DNA of 7,738 bases from Pseudomonadota bacterium (GCA_023424585.1 JAFADT010000780.1:1-7738), one strand, 5' to 3'. Positions 1-5,951 are shown, counted from the first letter of the stretch. Numbers and translations are program-made. Notes: generated by a model not told the origin, from the letters alone.

Positions 1-126
1 CCGCGCTCGGAGCAGGAGCCCGGGCAGCCGCAGCCGGACGCGTACCTGGTCAAGCCGGTGAAGCCGCCGTACCTCATCGCGCAGCTGCACGCCGTGCTGC
101 AGCGCGCGAGGGGCGCCACCGCCTAG
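1..126 (+). CDS. Receiver-domain protein, C-terminal fragment (response regulator or hybrid kinase)
   Basis: Frame 1 is open from the window edge to TAG at 124-126, giving the last 41 residues of a protein that starts outside the window. The segment DAYLVKPVKPPYLIAQLHAV (residues 13-32 of the fragment) fits the end of a response-regulator receiver domain. The Lys-Pro pair at residues 18-19 is the conserved beta5 lysine followed by a cis-proline, and the rest is helix alpha5. This lysine normally contacts the phosphoryl group on the conserved aspartate, which lies upstream and is not seen. Because the protein ends directly after alpha5, the receiver is its last domain. It could be a stand-alone CheY-like regulator or the receiver of a hybrid histidine kinase. 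The stretch before DAYLVKP is rich in Gln, Pro and Glu, an unusual alpha4-beta5 loop. The output and partner kinase cannot be told from this fragment. Confidence 0.75.
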   Translation, partial: PRSEQEPGQPQPDAYLVKPVKPPYLIAQLHAVLQRARGATA

Positions 127-127
127 G

Positions 128-159
128 CCGCGGGCGAGCGCCGGGCCGGGTGCCCGCGG
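128..159 (+). terminator. GC hairpin just after the receiver gene, possible terminator
   Basis: CCGCGGGC (128-135) and GCCCGCGG (152-159) form a perfect 8-bp all-GC stem with a 16-base loop, starting 2 bases after the TAG at 124-126. There is no T-run after the stem, so it is not a textbook intrinsic terminator. It could still mark the transcript end or protect the 3' end of the receiver-gene mRNA. Some chance of a coincidental repeat exists at this GC content. Confidence 0.4.
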
Positions 160-198
160 GGCCGGGTGTCACGGCGAGGACGCGGCGCGCTTCTGTCA

Positions 199-227
199 CT
201 GACCTGGGCCACGGGGAGGGCTATACC
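199..227 (+). promoter_or_regulatory. Candidate sigma-70-type promoter for pruA
   Basis: CTGACC (199-204, 4/6 to TTGACA) and TATACC (222-227, 4/6 to TATAAT) are separated by the ideal 17 bases. The TATA step is one of very few AT clusters between the receiver gene and pruA. Transcription would begin near 234, giving a 5' leader of about 33 bases before the GTG start at 267. The call rests on motif and spacing only. Confidence 0.45.
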
Positions 228-255
228 TTGCCCGAGCTTCCCCTTCTCTCGTCCC

Positions 256-269
256 GAGGTCCTCGCGTG
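256..269 (+). promoter_or_regulatory. Shine-Dalgarno that fixes the pruA start at GTG 267
   Basis: GAGGT (256-260) lies 6-7 bases before an in-frame GTG at 267-269. The frame is open from a GTG at 150, but that codon has no purine-rich site before it. Residues between 150 and 267 also look unlike the family, whereas homology starts right after 267 (Asn-Ala-Phe then Lys-Asn-Glu-Pro-Val-Leu). The 150 start would also place the promoter candidate inside the gene. Confidence 0.75.
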
Positions 270-1922
270 CTCAACGCCTTCCCCCGCGTCCCGGCTCCCA
301 AGAACGAGCCCGTCCTCTCCTACGCCCCCGGCACCCCGGAGCGCGCGGAGCTCCAGTCCACGCTCAAGCGCATGAGCGGGGAGCGCATCGACATCCCCGT
401 CGTCATCGGGGGCAAGCACGTGAAGGCCGCCAAGACGGACACCGTGCGCATGCCGCACCGGCACCAGCACGTGCTGGCCACCCTGCACGAGGCCGACGCG
501 AGCCACGTGGAGCAGGCCATCCAGAACGCCATGAGCGTGAAGGAGGACTGGGCGCGGATGCCCTTCCACGCGCGCGCGGCCATCTTCCTGCGCGCCGCGG
601 AGCTGCTCGCCACGCGCTACCGCCCGCTGCTCAACGCGTCCTCCATGCTGGGCCAGTCGAAGACGGCGCACCAGGCGGAGATCGACGCGTCGTGCGAGCT
701 CATCGACTTCCTCCGCTACAACGTCCACTTCGCGCAGCAGATCCTCTCCATCCAGCCGGAGAACTCCGCGCAGACGTGGAACATGACGGACTACCGGCCC
801 CTGGACGGGTTCGTCTTCGCCATCGCGCCGTTCAACTTCACCTCCATCGCCCTGAACCTCTGCCTGTCGCCCGCGCTGATGGGCAACGTGGTGCTGTGGA
901 AGCCTTCCTCCACGCAGGCCCTGAGCGCGTGGTACAGCCTGGAGCTGATGCGCGAGGCGGGCCTGCCCGACGGCGTCATCAACATGCTGCCCGGCGACGG
1001 CCCCACGGTGGGCAACCCGGTGCTGGCGAGCCCCCACCTGGGCGGCATCCACTTCACCGGCTCCACGCCCACGTTCAACAACCTGTGGAAGACGGTGGGA
1101 GAGAACATCGGCCGCTACAAGCAGTACCCGCGGCTGGTGGGTGAGACGGGCGGCAAGGACTTCATCTTCGCGCACCCGTCCGCGGCGGACGACCTGGAGG
1201 CGCTCGCGGTCGCCATCGTGCGCGGCGGCTACGAGTACCAGGGCCAGAAGTGCAGCGCGGCCAGCCGCGTCTACGTGCCGGAGTCCCTGTGGCCCAGGCT
1301 GAAGTCGCGCCTCCAGGCGCTCATCGGTGAGATCAAGATGGGCGACGTGGCGGACTTCCGCAACTTCATGGGCGCCGTCATCGACGAGCGCTCGTTCAAG
1401 AAGGTGTCCGGCTACATCGAGCTGGCGAAGTCCGGCAGCGACGCGACCATCGTCGCGGGCGGCGGCACGGACAAGCGCGAGGGCTGGTTCGTGCAGCCCA
1501 CGCTGGTGCAGTGCGACAGCCCGCGCCACCGCATCATGACGGAGGAGATCTTCGCGCCGCTGGTGGGTGTGTACGTCTACCCGGACGCGAAGTTCGAGGA
1601 GGCGCTGAAGGAGTGCGACCAGTCCGCGAGCTACGCGCTCACCGGCGCCATCTTCGCGAGGGATCGCAAGGCCATCGAGCAGATGATGGGCGGCCTGCGC
1701 AACGCGGCGGGCAACTTCTACATCAACGACAAGCCCACGGGCGCGGTGGTGGGCCAGCAGCCCTTCGGCGGCAGCCGCGCGTCCGGCACCAACGACAAGT
1801 CCGGGTCGATGATCAACCTGTTCCGCTGGTCCAGCCCGCGCACCATCAAGGAGAACTTCGCGCCGCCGGTGAAGGTCCCCTACCCGTTCATGGACAGCGA
1901 CCCGAAGGAAGGGGCCCTCTAG
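267..1922 (+). CDS. pruA: L-glutamate gamma-semialdehyde dehydrogenase (delta-1-pyrroline-5-carboxylate dehydrogenase)
   Basis: This 551-residue NAD-dependent aldehyde dehydrogenase oxidises glutamate gamma-semialdehyde, the open form of P5C, to glutamate. It is the second step of proline breakdown and is cytoplasmic. The whole protein follows the P5CDH family of human ALDH4A1 (about 563 residues) rather than the C-terminal half of bacterial PutA. Cofactor region: SPFNFT-like APFNFT, then VLWKPSS with Lys212, then FTGS at 263-266. The family glutamate is Glu293 in GETGGKD, and the catalytic cysteine is Cys329 in GQKCSAAS. A strongly diagnostic C-terminal block, NFYINDKPTGAVVGQQPFGG, is followed by ASGTNDK. 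No proline dehydrogenase gene is in the window, so the first step must be encoded elsewhere. The next gene starts 4 bases after the stop, which implies co-transcription. Start chosen at GTG 267 (see the RBS entry). Confidence 0.95.
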   Translation: MLNAFPRVPAPKNEPVLSYAPGTPERAELQSTLKRMSGERIDIPVVIGGKHVKAAKTDTVRMPHRHQHVLATLHEADASHVEQAIQNAMSVKEDWARMPFHARAAIFLRAAELLATRYRPLLNASSMLGQSKTAHQAEIDASCELIDFLRYNVHFAQQILSIQPENSAQTWNMTDYRPLDGFVFAIAPFNFTSIALNLCLSPALMGNVVLWKPSSTQALSAWYSLELMREAGLPDGVINMLPGDGPTVGNPVLASPHLGGIHFTGSTPTFNNLWKTVGENIGRYKQYPRLVGETGGKDFIFAHPSAADDLEALAVAIVRGGYEYQGQKCSAASRVYVPESLWPRLKSRLQALIGEIKMGDVADFRNFMGAVIDERSFKKVSGYIELAKSGSDATIVAGGGTDKREGWFVQPTLVQCDSPRHRIMTEEIFAPLVGVYVYPDAKFEEALKECDQSASYALTGAIFARDRKAIEQMMGGLRNAAGNFYINDKPTGAVVGQQPFGGSRASGTNDKSGSMINLFRWSSPRTIKENFAPPVKVPYPFMDSDPKEGAL

Positions 1923-1926
1923 TCCC

Positions 1927-2775
1927 ATGAGCGAACCGTTCCAGGGCATCGCGGGGCTGGAGACCTACGCGTTGGAGGACGGCGGCTGCCGCGTGGAGAT
2001 CATTCCCACGCGCGGCGCGCTCGTCACGCGCATGGTGGTGGACGGCGAGGACGTGCTCTATCTGGATGAGAGCACCGTCGCCGACCTCACGAAGAACGTG
2101 CGCGGCGGCATCCCCGTGCTCTTCCCCATCGCCGGCCCCCTGCCCGGGGACACATATCCGGCGGACCGCAAGGCGTACACACTGCCGCAGCACGGCTTCG
2201 CCCGGAAGCTGCCGTGGACGGTGCGCCAGGCGGACGAATCGATGCTGGTGCTGAGGCTCTCCTCGTCGGAGGAGACGCTGCGCCAGTTCCCGTGGGCCTT
2301 CGACGCGCAGCTGGTGTTCTCGCTCACGGGCCGGCGGCTGACGGTGGACTTCGACGTGGCGAACCTGGACACGCGGCCCATGCCGCTGCACCTGGGCTAC
2401 CACCCGTACTTCCGCGTGCCACAAGGAAACAAGGCGAAGGCGCGCGTGGAGACGGACGCCACGCACGCGTGGGACAACCTCGCGAAGCACGAGGTGCCCT
2501 TCACCGGCCTGGACCTCACGGCGCAGGAGGTGGACATGCACCTGCGCGACCACTCGGCGCCGGGCACGGTGCTGGAGCGTGGGCCGGGGCTGTCTCCCGT
2601 GAAGCTGTCGTGGAGCGAGGAGTTCCGCCTGCTCGTCGTGTGGACGTTGCAGGGGAAGGACTTCGTCTGCGTGGAGCCGTGGACGGCCGCCGCCGGGGCG
2701 CTGGCCACCGGCGAGGGCCTGCTGCACGTGGCCCCGGACGAGCGCGTGTCGCTCGCGTTCGACATCGAGGCGTGA
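1927..2775 (+). CDS. Aldose 1-epimerase / hexose-6-phosphate epimerase family protein
   Basis: The product is 282 residues with the galactose-mutarotase-like fold, expected to interconvert alpha and beta anomers of a sugar or sugar phosphate in the cytoplasm. Visible signatures are GGIPVLFPIAGPL (an RGG-I-P motif shared with glucose-6-phosphate 1-epimerases), then HGFAR with His89, LGYHPYF with His159, and CVEPWTA with Glu250. In the family the two histidines bind or protonate the ring oxygen and the glutamate is the catalytic base, so all key residues are present. The RGG..P and HGFAR motifs lean toward the YeaD/hexose-6-phosphate type over secreted GalM, but the true substrate is not readable. 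No signal peptide is seen. ATG 1927 has GGAAGGGG at 1907-1914, inside the end of pruA, with a rather long 12-base spacing. Only 4 bases separate it from pruA, so the two probably form an operon, although no shared pathway is obvious. It converges on the P450 gene with a 10-base gap and no clear terminator. Confidence 0.85.
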   Translation: MSEPFQGIAGLETYALEDGGCRVEIIPTRGALVTRMVVDGEDVLYLDESTVADLTKNVRGGIPVLFPIAGPLPGDTYPADRKAYTLPQHGFARKLPWTVRQADESMLVLRLSSSEETLRQFPWAFDAQLVFSLTGRRLTVDFDVANLDTRPMPLHLGYHPYFRVPQGNKAKARVETDATHAWDNLAKHEVPFTGLDLTAQEVDMHLRDHSAPGTVLERGPGLSPVKLSWSEEFRLLVVWTLQGKDFVCVEPWTAAAGALATGEGLLHVAPDERVSLAFDIEA

Positions 2776-2785
2776 CGCGCGCGGC

Positions 2786-3973
2786 TCAGGCGTGCGGGAT
2801 GAGGGGCAGGCTCAGCGGGCCGCGCACGGTGAGGGAGGTGTTCCACTTCACCGGGCCCGTGGGCGTGAAGCGCGTGAAGCGGGACAAGAGCACCTCCAGC
2901 CCCACGCGCGCCTCCAGGCGGGCCAGCGGCGCGCCCAGGCAGAAGTGGATGCCGTGGCCGAAGGGCATGTTGTTCACGCCCTCGCGGTCCATGTCGAAGG
3001 TGTCCGGGTCCTTGAAGCGCTCGCCGTCGCGGCACGCGGAGCCAATCATCAGCGCCACGCGCGCGCCCTCCGGGATCACCACGCCCGCCACCTCCGTCTC
3101 CCTCGTGGTGACGCGCACGAGCCCATGCACGGAGGGCTCGTAGCGCAGCACCTCCTCCACGAAGCGGCCCACCTGGGACGGCTGCTCGCGCAGGCGGGCC
3201 ACCAGGTGCGGCTGCTCCATCAAGAGGCGCACGCAGTGGCTGACGAGCTGCACGGTGGTCTCCAGCCCCGCCACCACCAGCAGGAACAGGAAGCTCATCA
3301 CCTCCGCGTCGGTGAGCGCCTCGCCGTCCACGCGGGACCTCACCAGGTCGGACACCATGTCGTCCTGGGGGTGGCGGCGGCGCTCGGCGACGACGTCGGA
3401 CAGGTAGTCCTCCATCTCGCGCACCGTGGCGCGGATGGACGCGTGCCGGTGGGTGTCCTGCTCCGTGGTGCCGGACACGCTGGACAGGTCCACCGACCAG
3501 CGCTTGTAGCGGGCCGTCATCGTGGGGTCCAAGGCGAACAGCTCGCCAATCACGCTCGCGGGCAGCGGCATGGCGAAGGCGTCCACGAAGTCCACCTCGC
3601 GCTCCGGGGACAGGCGCTCCGCCAGGGACCGCGCGAAGCCGCGGATGCGCGGCTCCAGCCGGCTCACCGCCGTGGGCGTCCACGCGCGGCTCACCAGCGC
3701 GCGCAGCCGCATGTGGCGCGGCGGGTCCATGACGATCATCGACTCGGAGAAGGGGTTGTGGCCCAGCCACGGCGGCGCGGTGGTGGTGCGCACCCCGGCG
3801 GAGGAGAAGACCTGCGGGTTCTTGAAGGCCGCGGCCACGTCCTCGAAGCGCGTGATGGCCCAGAGCCCACCGGGTTCCACCTGACACACGGGTGCGTTGC
3901 GCCGCAGCTCCGCGTAGACGGGGTAGGGATTGGCCCGGACTTCCGGCGCCATCAGGTTCACGCGTCCAGTCAT
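2786..3973 (-). CDS. Cytochrome P450 (bacterial class, CYP107/CYP109-like layout)
   Basis: This 395-residue soluble haem mono-oxygenase has the usual length of bacterial P450s and no membrane anchor. The motifs come in the right order. Helix C region: DPPRHMRLRALV (83-94). I-helix oxygen-activation motif: AGLETT (235-240), with the acid-alcohol pair Glu238-Thr239. K-helix ExxR: Glu274 to Arg277. Haem loop: FGHGIHFCLG (338-347), with Cys345 as the iron ligand. It would hydroxylate or otherwise oxidise a small molecule using electrons from a ferredoxin and reductase. Neither partner is encoded here, and the substrate cannot be inferred. The start at ATG 3973 is supported by GAAAGGA 9 bases upstream and by homology beginning at once (APEVRANPYPVYAELR). 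The frame stays open further upstream, but that part is antisense to the lipoprotein gene and is not real. The gene is transcribed alone, divergent from the lipoprotein. Confidence 0.95.
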   Translation of the reverse strand: MTGRVNLMAPEVRANPYPVYAELRRNAPVCQVEPGGLWAITRFEDVAAAFKNPQVFSSAGVRTTTAPPWLGHNPFSESMIVMDPPRHMRLRALVSRAWTPTAVSRLEPRIRGFARSLAERLSPEREVDFVDAFAMPLPASVIGELFALDPTMTARYKRWSVDLSSVSGTTEQDTHRHASIRATVREMEDYLSDVVAERRRHPQDDMVSDLVRSRVDGEALTDAEVMSFLFLLVVAGLETTVQLVSHCVRLLMEQPHLVARLREQPSQVGRFVEEVLRYEPSVHGLVRVTTRETEVAGVVIPEGARVALMIGSACRDGERFKDPDTFDMDREGVNNMPFGHGIHFCLGAPLARLEARVGLEVLLSRFTRFTPTGPVKWNTSLTVRGPLSLPLIPHA

Positions 3974-3990
3974 GAAAGAATTTCCTTTCA
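3973..3990 (-). promoter_or_regulatory. P450 ribosome-binding site inside a small inverted repeat
   Basis: The P450 Shine-Dalgarno is GAAAGGA in the mRNA sense (TCCTTTC, 3983-3989, on the plus strand), with 9 bases to ATG 3973. It is embedded in a perfect 6-bp inverted repeat, TGAAAG (3973-3978) and CTTTCA (3985-3990), with a 6-base loop. In the mRNA the 5' arm carries part of the Shine-Dalgarno, and the 3' arm ends on the A of the start codon. The stem is weak (two G-C, four A-U pairs). Confidence 0.6.
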
Positions 3991-4000
3991 AGGCTGGAAA

Positions 4001-4006
4001 ACTATA
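4001..4006 (-). promoter_or_regulatory. Candidate -10 element for the P450 gene
   Basis: ACTATA on the plus strand reads TATAGT leftward, 5/6 to the sigma-70 -10 consensus. It would start transcription near 3994, about 20 bases before the P450 start codon. No convincing -35 is seen at 15-19 bases, which suggests an activator or an alternative sigma factor. It sits 5 bases from the oppositely oriented -10 of the lipoprotein gene. Confidence 0.45.
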
Positions 4007-4011
4007 CCCGA

Positions 4012-4017
4012 TATACT
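4012..4017 (+). promoter_or_regulatory. Candidate -10 element for the lipoprotein gene
   Basis: TATACT is 5/6 to TATAAT. It would start transcription near 4024, about 35 bases before ATG 4059. The best -35 is weak (TTCAAG, 3987-3992, spacing 19, overlapping the P450 Shine-Dalgarno). The -10 elements of the two divergent genes lie within 17 bases of each other. Confidence 0.4.
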
Positions 4018-4058
4018 GGCCCTGAACAGAGGCGTCGCCTCCCCTCCTTCGAGTCACC

Positions 4059-5039
4059 ATGTCCCGTTTCGTCCTCGCCGCCGTCCTCGCCCTGGGTCTG
4101 TCCGCGTGTTCCGACGACCCCGATGAAGTCACGCCTGACTCCGGCACCCCCACCACCGACGCGGGCCACGACGCGGGCACGGACGTGGACGCCGGCACCG
4201 GCGCCGATGCCGGGACGGACGTGGACGCGGGCACGGATGCCGGGACGGACGTGGACGCGGGCACGGGCAGCTCGCACGGCTCCGGCAAGCTCGCGTGCAG
4301 CAAGACGGGCACGGTGAGCACGGACGCGGGCACGCTGACGTACTGCGTGGCGCAGGTGGGCGCGACGGAGGTGAAGTACATCGAGCCGAAGCAGGGCATC
4401 ACGCCCGCGCCCATGCGGCTGGCCATCTACCTGCACGGCGACGGCGCGGCCACGTACAACGGCAGCAACCCGCGCTCGCTGTTCACGCACGGGGGTTGGA
4501 CGTACGGGCACAACACGCTCTACGTGACGGCGCTCGCGCCCAACAAGTGCGCGTGGTGGACGGTGCCGGAGCGCACGGACTGCTCCACGGACGCGCCCAT
4601 CGAGGCGCGCGACCTGGAGGGCAGGAACGCGGCGGAGCTGGCGTCGCTCATCGAGGCGCTGCGCAAGGGCTGGGACATCCAGGACGGCCCCATCCTCTTC
4701 GGCGGTTCGTCGGGCGGCTCCATCGAGCTGACGGCCAGCTTCCTGCCGCGCTACGGCGACCGCTACCCGGGCATCTACGCGCTGAGCTGCGGCGGTGAGA
4801 AGCCGTGGACGGGCAGCATGGACTGGGACGCGTCGAACGCGGCGCTGCGCGGCGGCACGCAGTTCTGGTTCACCTATGGCGACCTGGACTTCCTGTACCC
4901 GGACATCCAGGACGCGAAGGCGTACTTCGGCGGGCTCGGGTTCCCGGTGAACGACAAGGTCATCGCGGGCGCCGAGCACTGCGCGTTCGACCAGGTGGGC
5001 CGCGTCACGGAGGTGTGGAGCGAGGCCACCGGGCAGTAG
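4059..5039 (+). CDS. Secreted lipoprotein with alpha/beta-hydrolase (esterase-like) domain
   Basis: The product is 326 residues. An N-terminal lipoprotein signal (hydrophobic VLAAVLALGL, lipobox LSAC, lipidated Cys17) is followed by an acidic, low-complexity linker (about 18-75) built of DAGT/DVDAGT repeats, then a compact hydrolase domain (about 78-326). The catalytic features are all there. The oxyanion-type motif YLHGDG includes His126-Gly127. The nucleophile elbow GGSSGGS at 215-221 has Ser218 as the G-x-S-x-G serine. An acid at Asp277 (or Asp275) lies in YGDLDFLY, and the histidine is His307 in AEHCAF. Six cysteines beyond Cys17 (80, 96, 164, 175, 244, 308) could form disulfides, fitting an exported protein. 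The likely role is a cell-surface or periplasmic esterase or depolymerase-like enzyme of the PHB-depolymerase/feruloyl-esterase type. The substrate is unknown. ATG 4059 has only a weak GAG at 4051-4053, but the signal peptide begins right there. Confidence 0.85.
   Translation: MSRFVLAAVLALGLSACSDDPDEVTPDSGTPTTDAGHDAGTDVDAGTGADAGTDVDAGTDAGTDVDAGTGSSHGSGKLACSKTGTVSTDAGTLTYCVAQVGATEVKYIEPKQGITPAPMRLAIYLHGDGAATYNGSNPRSLFTHGGWTYGHNTLYVTALAPNKCAWWTVPERTDCSTDAPIEARDLEGRNAAELASLIEALRKGWDIQDGPILFGGSSGGSIELTASFLPRYGDRYPGIYALSCGGEKPWTGSMDWDASNAALRGGTQFWFTYGDLDFLYPDIQDAKAYFGGLGFPVNDKVIAGAEHCAFDQVGRVTEVWSEATGQ
4170..4265 (+). repeat. In-frame 30-bp tandem repeats in the lipoprotein linker
   Basis: Two identical 30-base units lie head to tail at 4206-4235 and 4236-4265. 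A third, slightly diverged unit at 4170-4199 is separated by 6 bases. Each encodes the 10-residue unit DAGTDVDAGT (residues 38-47, 50-59, 60-69). Perfect identity of the two adjacent copies, including synonymous positions, points to recent duplication by slippage or recombination. Linker length is likely to vary between strains. Confidence 0.95.
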
Positions 5040-5043
5040 GCAT

Positions 5044-5097
5044 CCCGCCCTGCTCCGCTTCGCGTGGGTGCTTCCATCGCAAGAAGCGGAGTGCGGG
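5044..5097 (+). terminator. Bulged GC hairpin after the lipoprotein gene
   Basis: CTCCGCTTC (5053-5061) and GAAGCGGAG (5083-5091) form a perfect 9-bp stem. Inside it, GCG/CGC and TGG/CCA can pair further with small bulges, and outside it CCCG (5044-5047) can pair with CGGG (5094-5097). It lies 4-58 bases after the lipoprotein stop. There is no T-run, so it is either a non-canonical terminator or a 3'-end-stabilising structure. Confidence 0.4.
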
Positions 5098-5119
5098 GGA
5101 GGCGTGAAGTTCCTAGCGT

Positions 5120-5157
5120 GAGGCGCATCCTCTTCCTGGGAGCCTGGGATGCGCCTC
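5120..5157 (+). promoter_or_regulatory. 11-bp inverted repeat enclosing the GST ribosome-binding site and start codon
   Basis: GAGGCGCATCC (5120-5130) and GGATGCGCCTC (5147-5157) are perfect reverse complements separated by 16 bases. The Shine-Dalgarno GGGAG (5138-5142) lies in the loop, and the start codon ATG 5149-5151 lies in the 3' arm. In RNA this is a strong hairpin (8 of 11 pairs G-C) that would bury the start codon. In DNA it could be an operator for a dimeric repressor. The sequence does not say which. Confidence 0.6.
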
Positions 5158-5775
5158 TACGACTATCTGCCCTCCGCGAACGGCTACAAGATCCGCACGT
5201 TGCTCGCGCAGCTCGGCCTCGCCTACGAGCTGGTGCCGGTGGACCTCTTCGCGGGGGAGAGCCACACGGCGGACTTCCACGCGAACAAGAACCCGGACGG
5301 CCGCATCCCGGTGCTGGAGCCGGAGCCGGGGCGGTTCCTCGCGGAGTCCAACGCCATCCTGTTGTTCCTCGCGGAGGGCACGCGCTTCCTGCCCGAGGAC
5401 CGCTTCGCTCGCGCGCAGGTGCACCAGTGGATGTTCTTCGAGCAGAACACGGTGGAGCCGAACCTCGGCACCGCGCGCTTCTGGCTCCTCACCGGCCGGC
5501 AGCGGCCGGGGTCCGACGTCGTCCGGAACCGCGTGCAGGGCGGTGAGCGCGCGCTGGCCTCGATGGAGCGACACCTGGGCAAGCACGCGTTCCTGGTGGA
5601 GGAGCGCTACACCGTCGCGGACCTCTGCCTCTTCGCGTACACGCACCTGGCGCCGGAGGCGGGCGTGGACCTGACGCCCTACCCCGCCGTCCGCGGCTGG
5701 CTGGAGCGCGTGAAGGCCCAGCCCGGCTTCCTGGGCCCCGTGCCGCCCTACACCGCGAACGCGCACGTGCGCTGA
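5149..5775 (+). CDS. Glutathione S-transferase family protein
   Basis: This 208-residue cytosolic GST has the standard two-domain length. The N-terminal thioredoxin-like domain (about 1-78) has a Ser9-containing segment PSANGYKIR where GSTs place the glutathione-activating residue. It also has GRIPVLE with the conserved cis-proline Pro54, and the glutathione gamma-glutamyl site ESNAI (66-70). The all-helical C-terminal domain (about 88-205) carries FFEQNTVEPNLGTARFW and the N-capping box and hydrophobic staple motif YTVADLCLFAYTHL (154-167). The layout resembles uncharacterised bacterial GSTs that conjugate or reduce electrophilic or peroxidic compounds. The true substrate is unknown. ATG 5149 has GGGAG 6 bases upstream. 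No partner gene overlaps it on the same strand. The 3' end overlaps a small leftward ORF by 28 bases. A GC repeat, GGCGC/GCGCC (5791-5795 and 5801-5805), follows the stop by 15 bases and might act as a weak terminator. Confidence 0.9.
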   Translation: MRLYDYLPSANGYKIRTLLAQLGLAYELVPVDLFAGESHTADFHANKNPDGRIPVLEPEPGRFLAESNAILLFLAEGTRFLPEDRFARAQVHQWMFFEQNTVEPNLGTARFWLLTGRQRPGSDVVRNRVQGGERALASMERHLGKHAFLVEERYTVADLCLFAYTHLAPEAGVDLTPYPAVRGWLERVKAQPGFLGPVPPYTANAHVR

Positions 5776-5927
5776 CGCGGGCTACGCGTGGGCGCGCGAT
5801 GCGCCGGCTCCACCTTCAACTGCGTGTGGAAGCCCTTGCGTTGGTTCACGGACGTGGGCGGCGCGGGCCTGGCGCACGCGGCGAGGAAGAGAGAGGCCCG
5901 CAGGGCATGGCGGGAGAAGGACTTCAT
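5748..5927 (-). CDS. Small lipoprotein-like ORF, possibly the 5' remnant of a larger gene
   Basis: A 59-codon leftward ORF begins at ATG 5927 with a convincing lipoprotein signal: basic start MKSFSRHALR, short hydrophobic ASLFLAA, lipobox LAAC with Cys18. A Pro-rich segment and NQRKGFHTQLKVE follow. Third codon positions are almost all G or C for about the first 45 codons, as in true genes here. Beyond that it runs antisense into the last 28 bases of the GST gene, and more T-ending codons appear. There is no clear Shine-Dalgarno before the ATG (CCCAGA). The GFHTQL stretch vaguely recalls the N-terminus of larger myxobacterial lipoprotein hydrolases (from memory, unverified). So it may be a truncated leftover rather than a complete 59-residue lipoprotein. 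No known function. Confidence 0.4.
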   Translation of the reverse strand: MKSFSRHALRASLFLAACARPAPPTSVNQRKGFHTQLKVEPAHRAPTRSPRQRTCAFAV

Positions 5928-5951
5928 TCTGGGAATACGCAGTGAATCCGC

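Noticed and set aside
150..266. Upstream GTG start for pruA, adding 39 residues
   Set aside because: It has no ribosome-binding site and the extension is low-complexity. Family homology and a good GAGGT site both point to GTG 267, and the promoter candidate would fall inside the coding region.
123..1949. 608-codon open frame on the minus strand across pruA
   Set aside because: It is antisense to a gene with full-length family homology. Its sequence is Arg/Val/His-rich low complexity typical of the complement of GC-rich coding DNA, with no recognisable domain.
2397..3887. Long minus-strand frame overlapping the P450 and the epimerase gene
   Set aside because: It is a shifted frame of the P450 with Arg/Gly/Ala-rich sequence and no domain.
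3974..4426. N-terminal extension of the P450 frame on the minus strand
   Set aside because: The extension is Pro/Ala/Ser/Val repeat sequence antisense to the lipoprotein linker. ATG 3973 has a proper Shine-Dalgarno and the P450 homology begins there.
5761..5772. Perfect 12-bp palindrome GCGCACGTGCGC at the GST 3' end
   Set aside because: A 12-bp palindrome is expected once or twice by chance in a window this size, and this one is within coding sequence.
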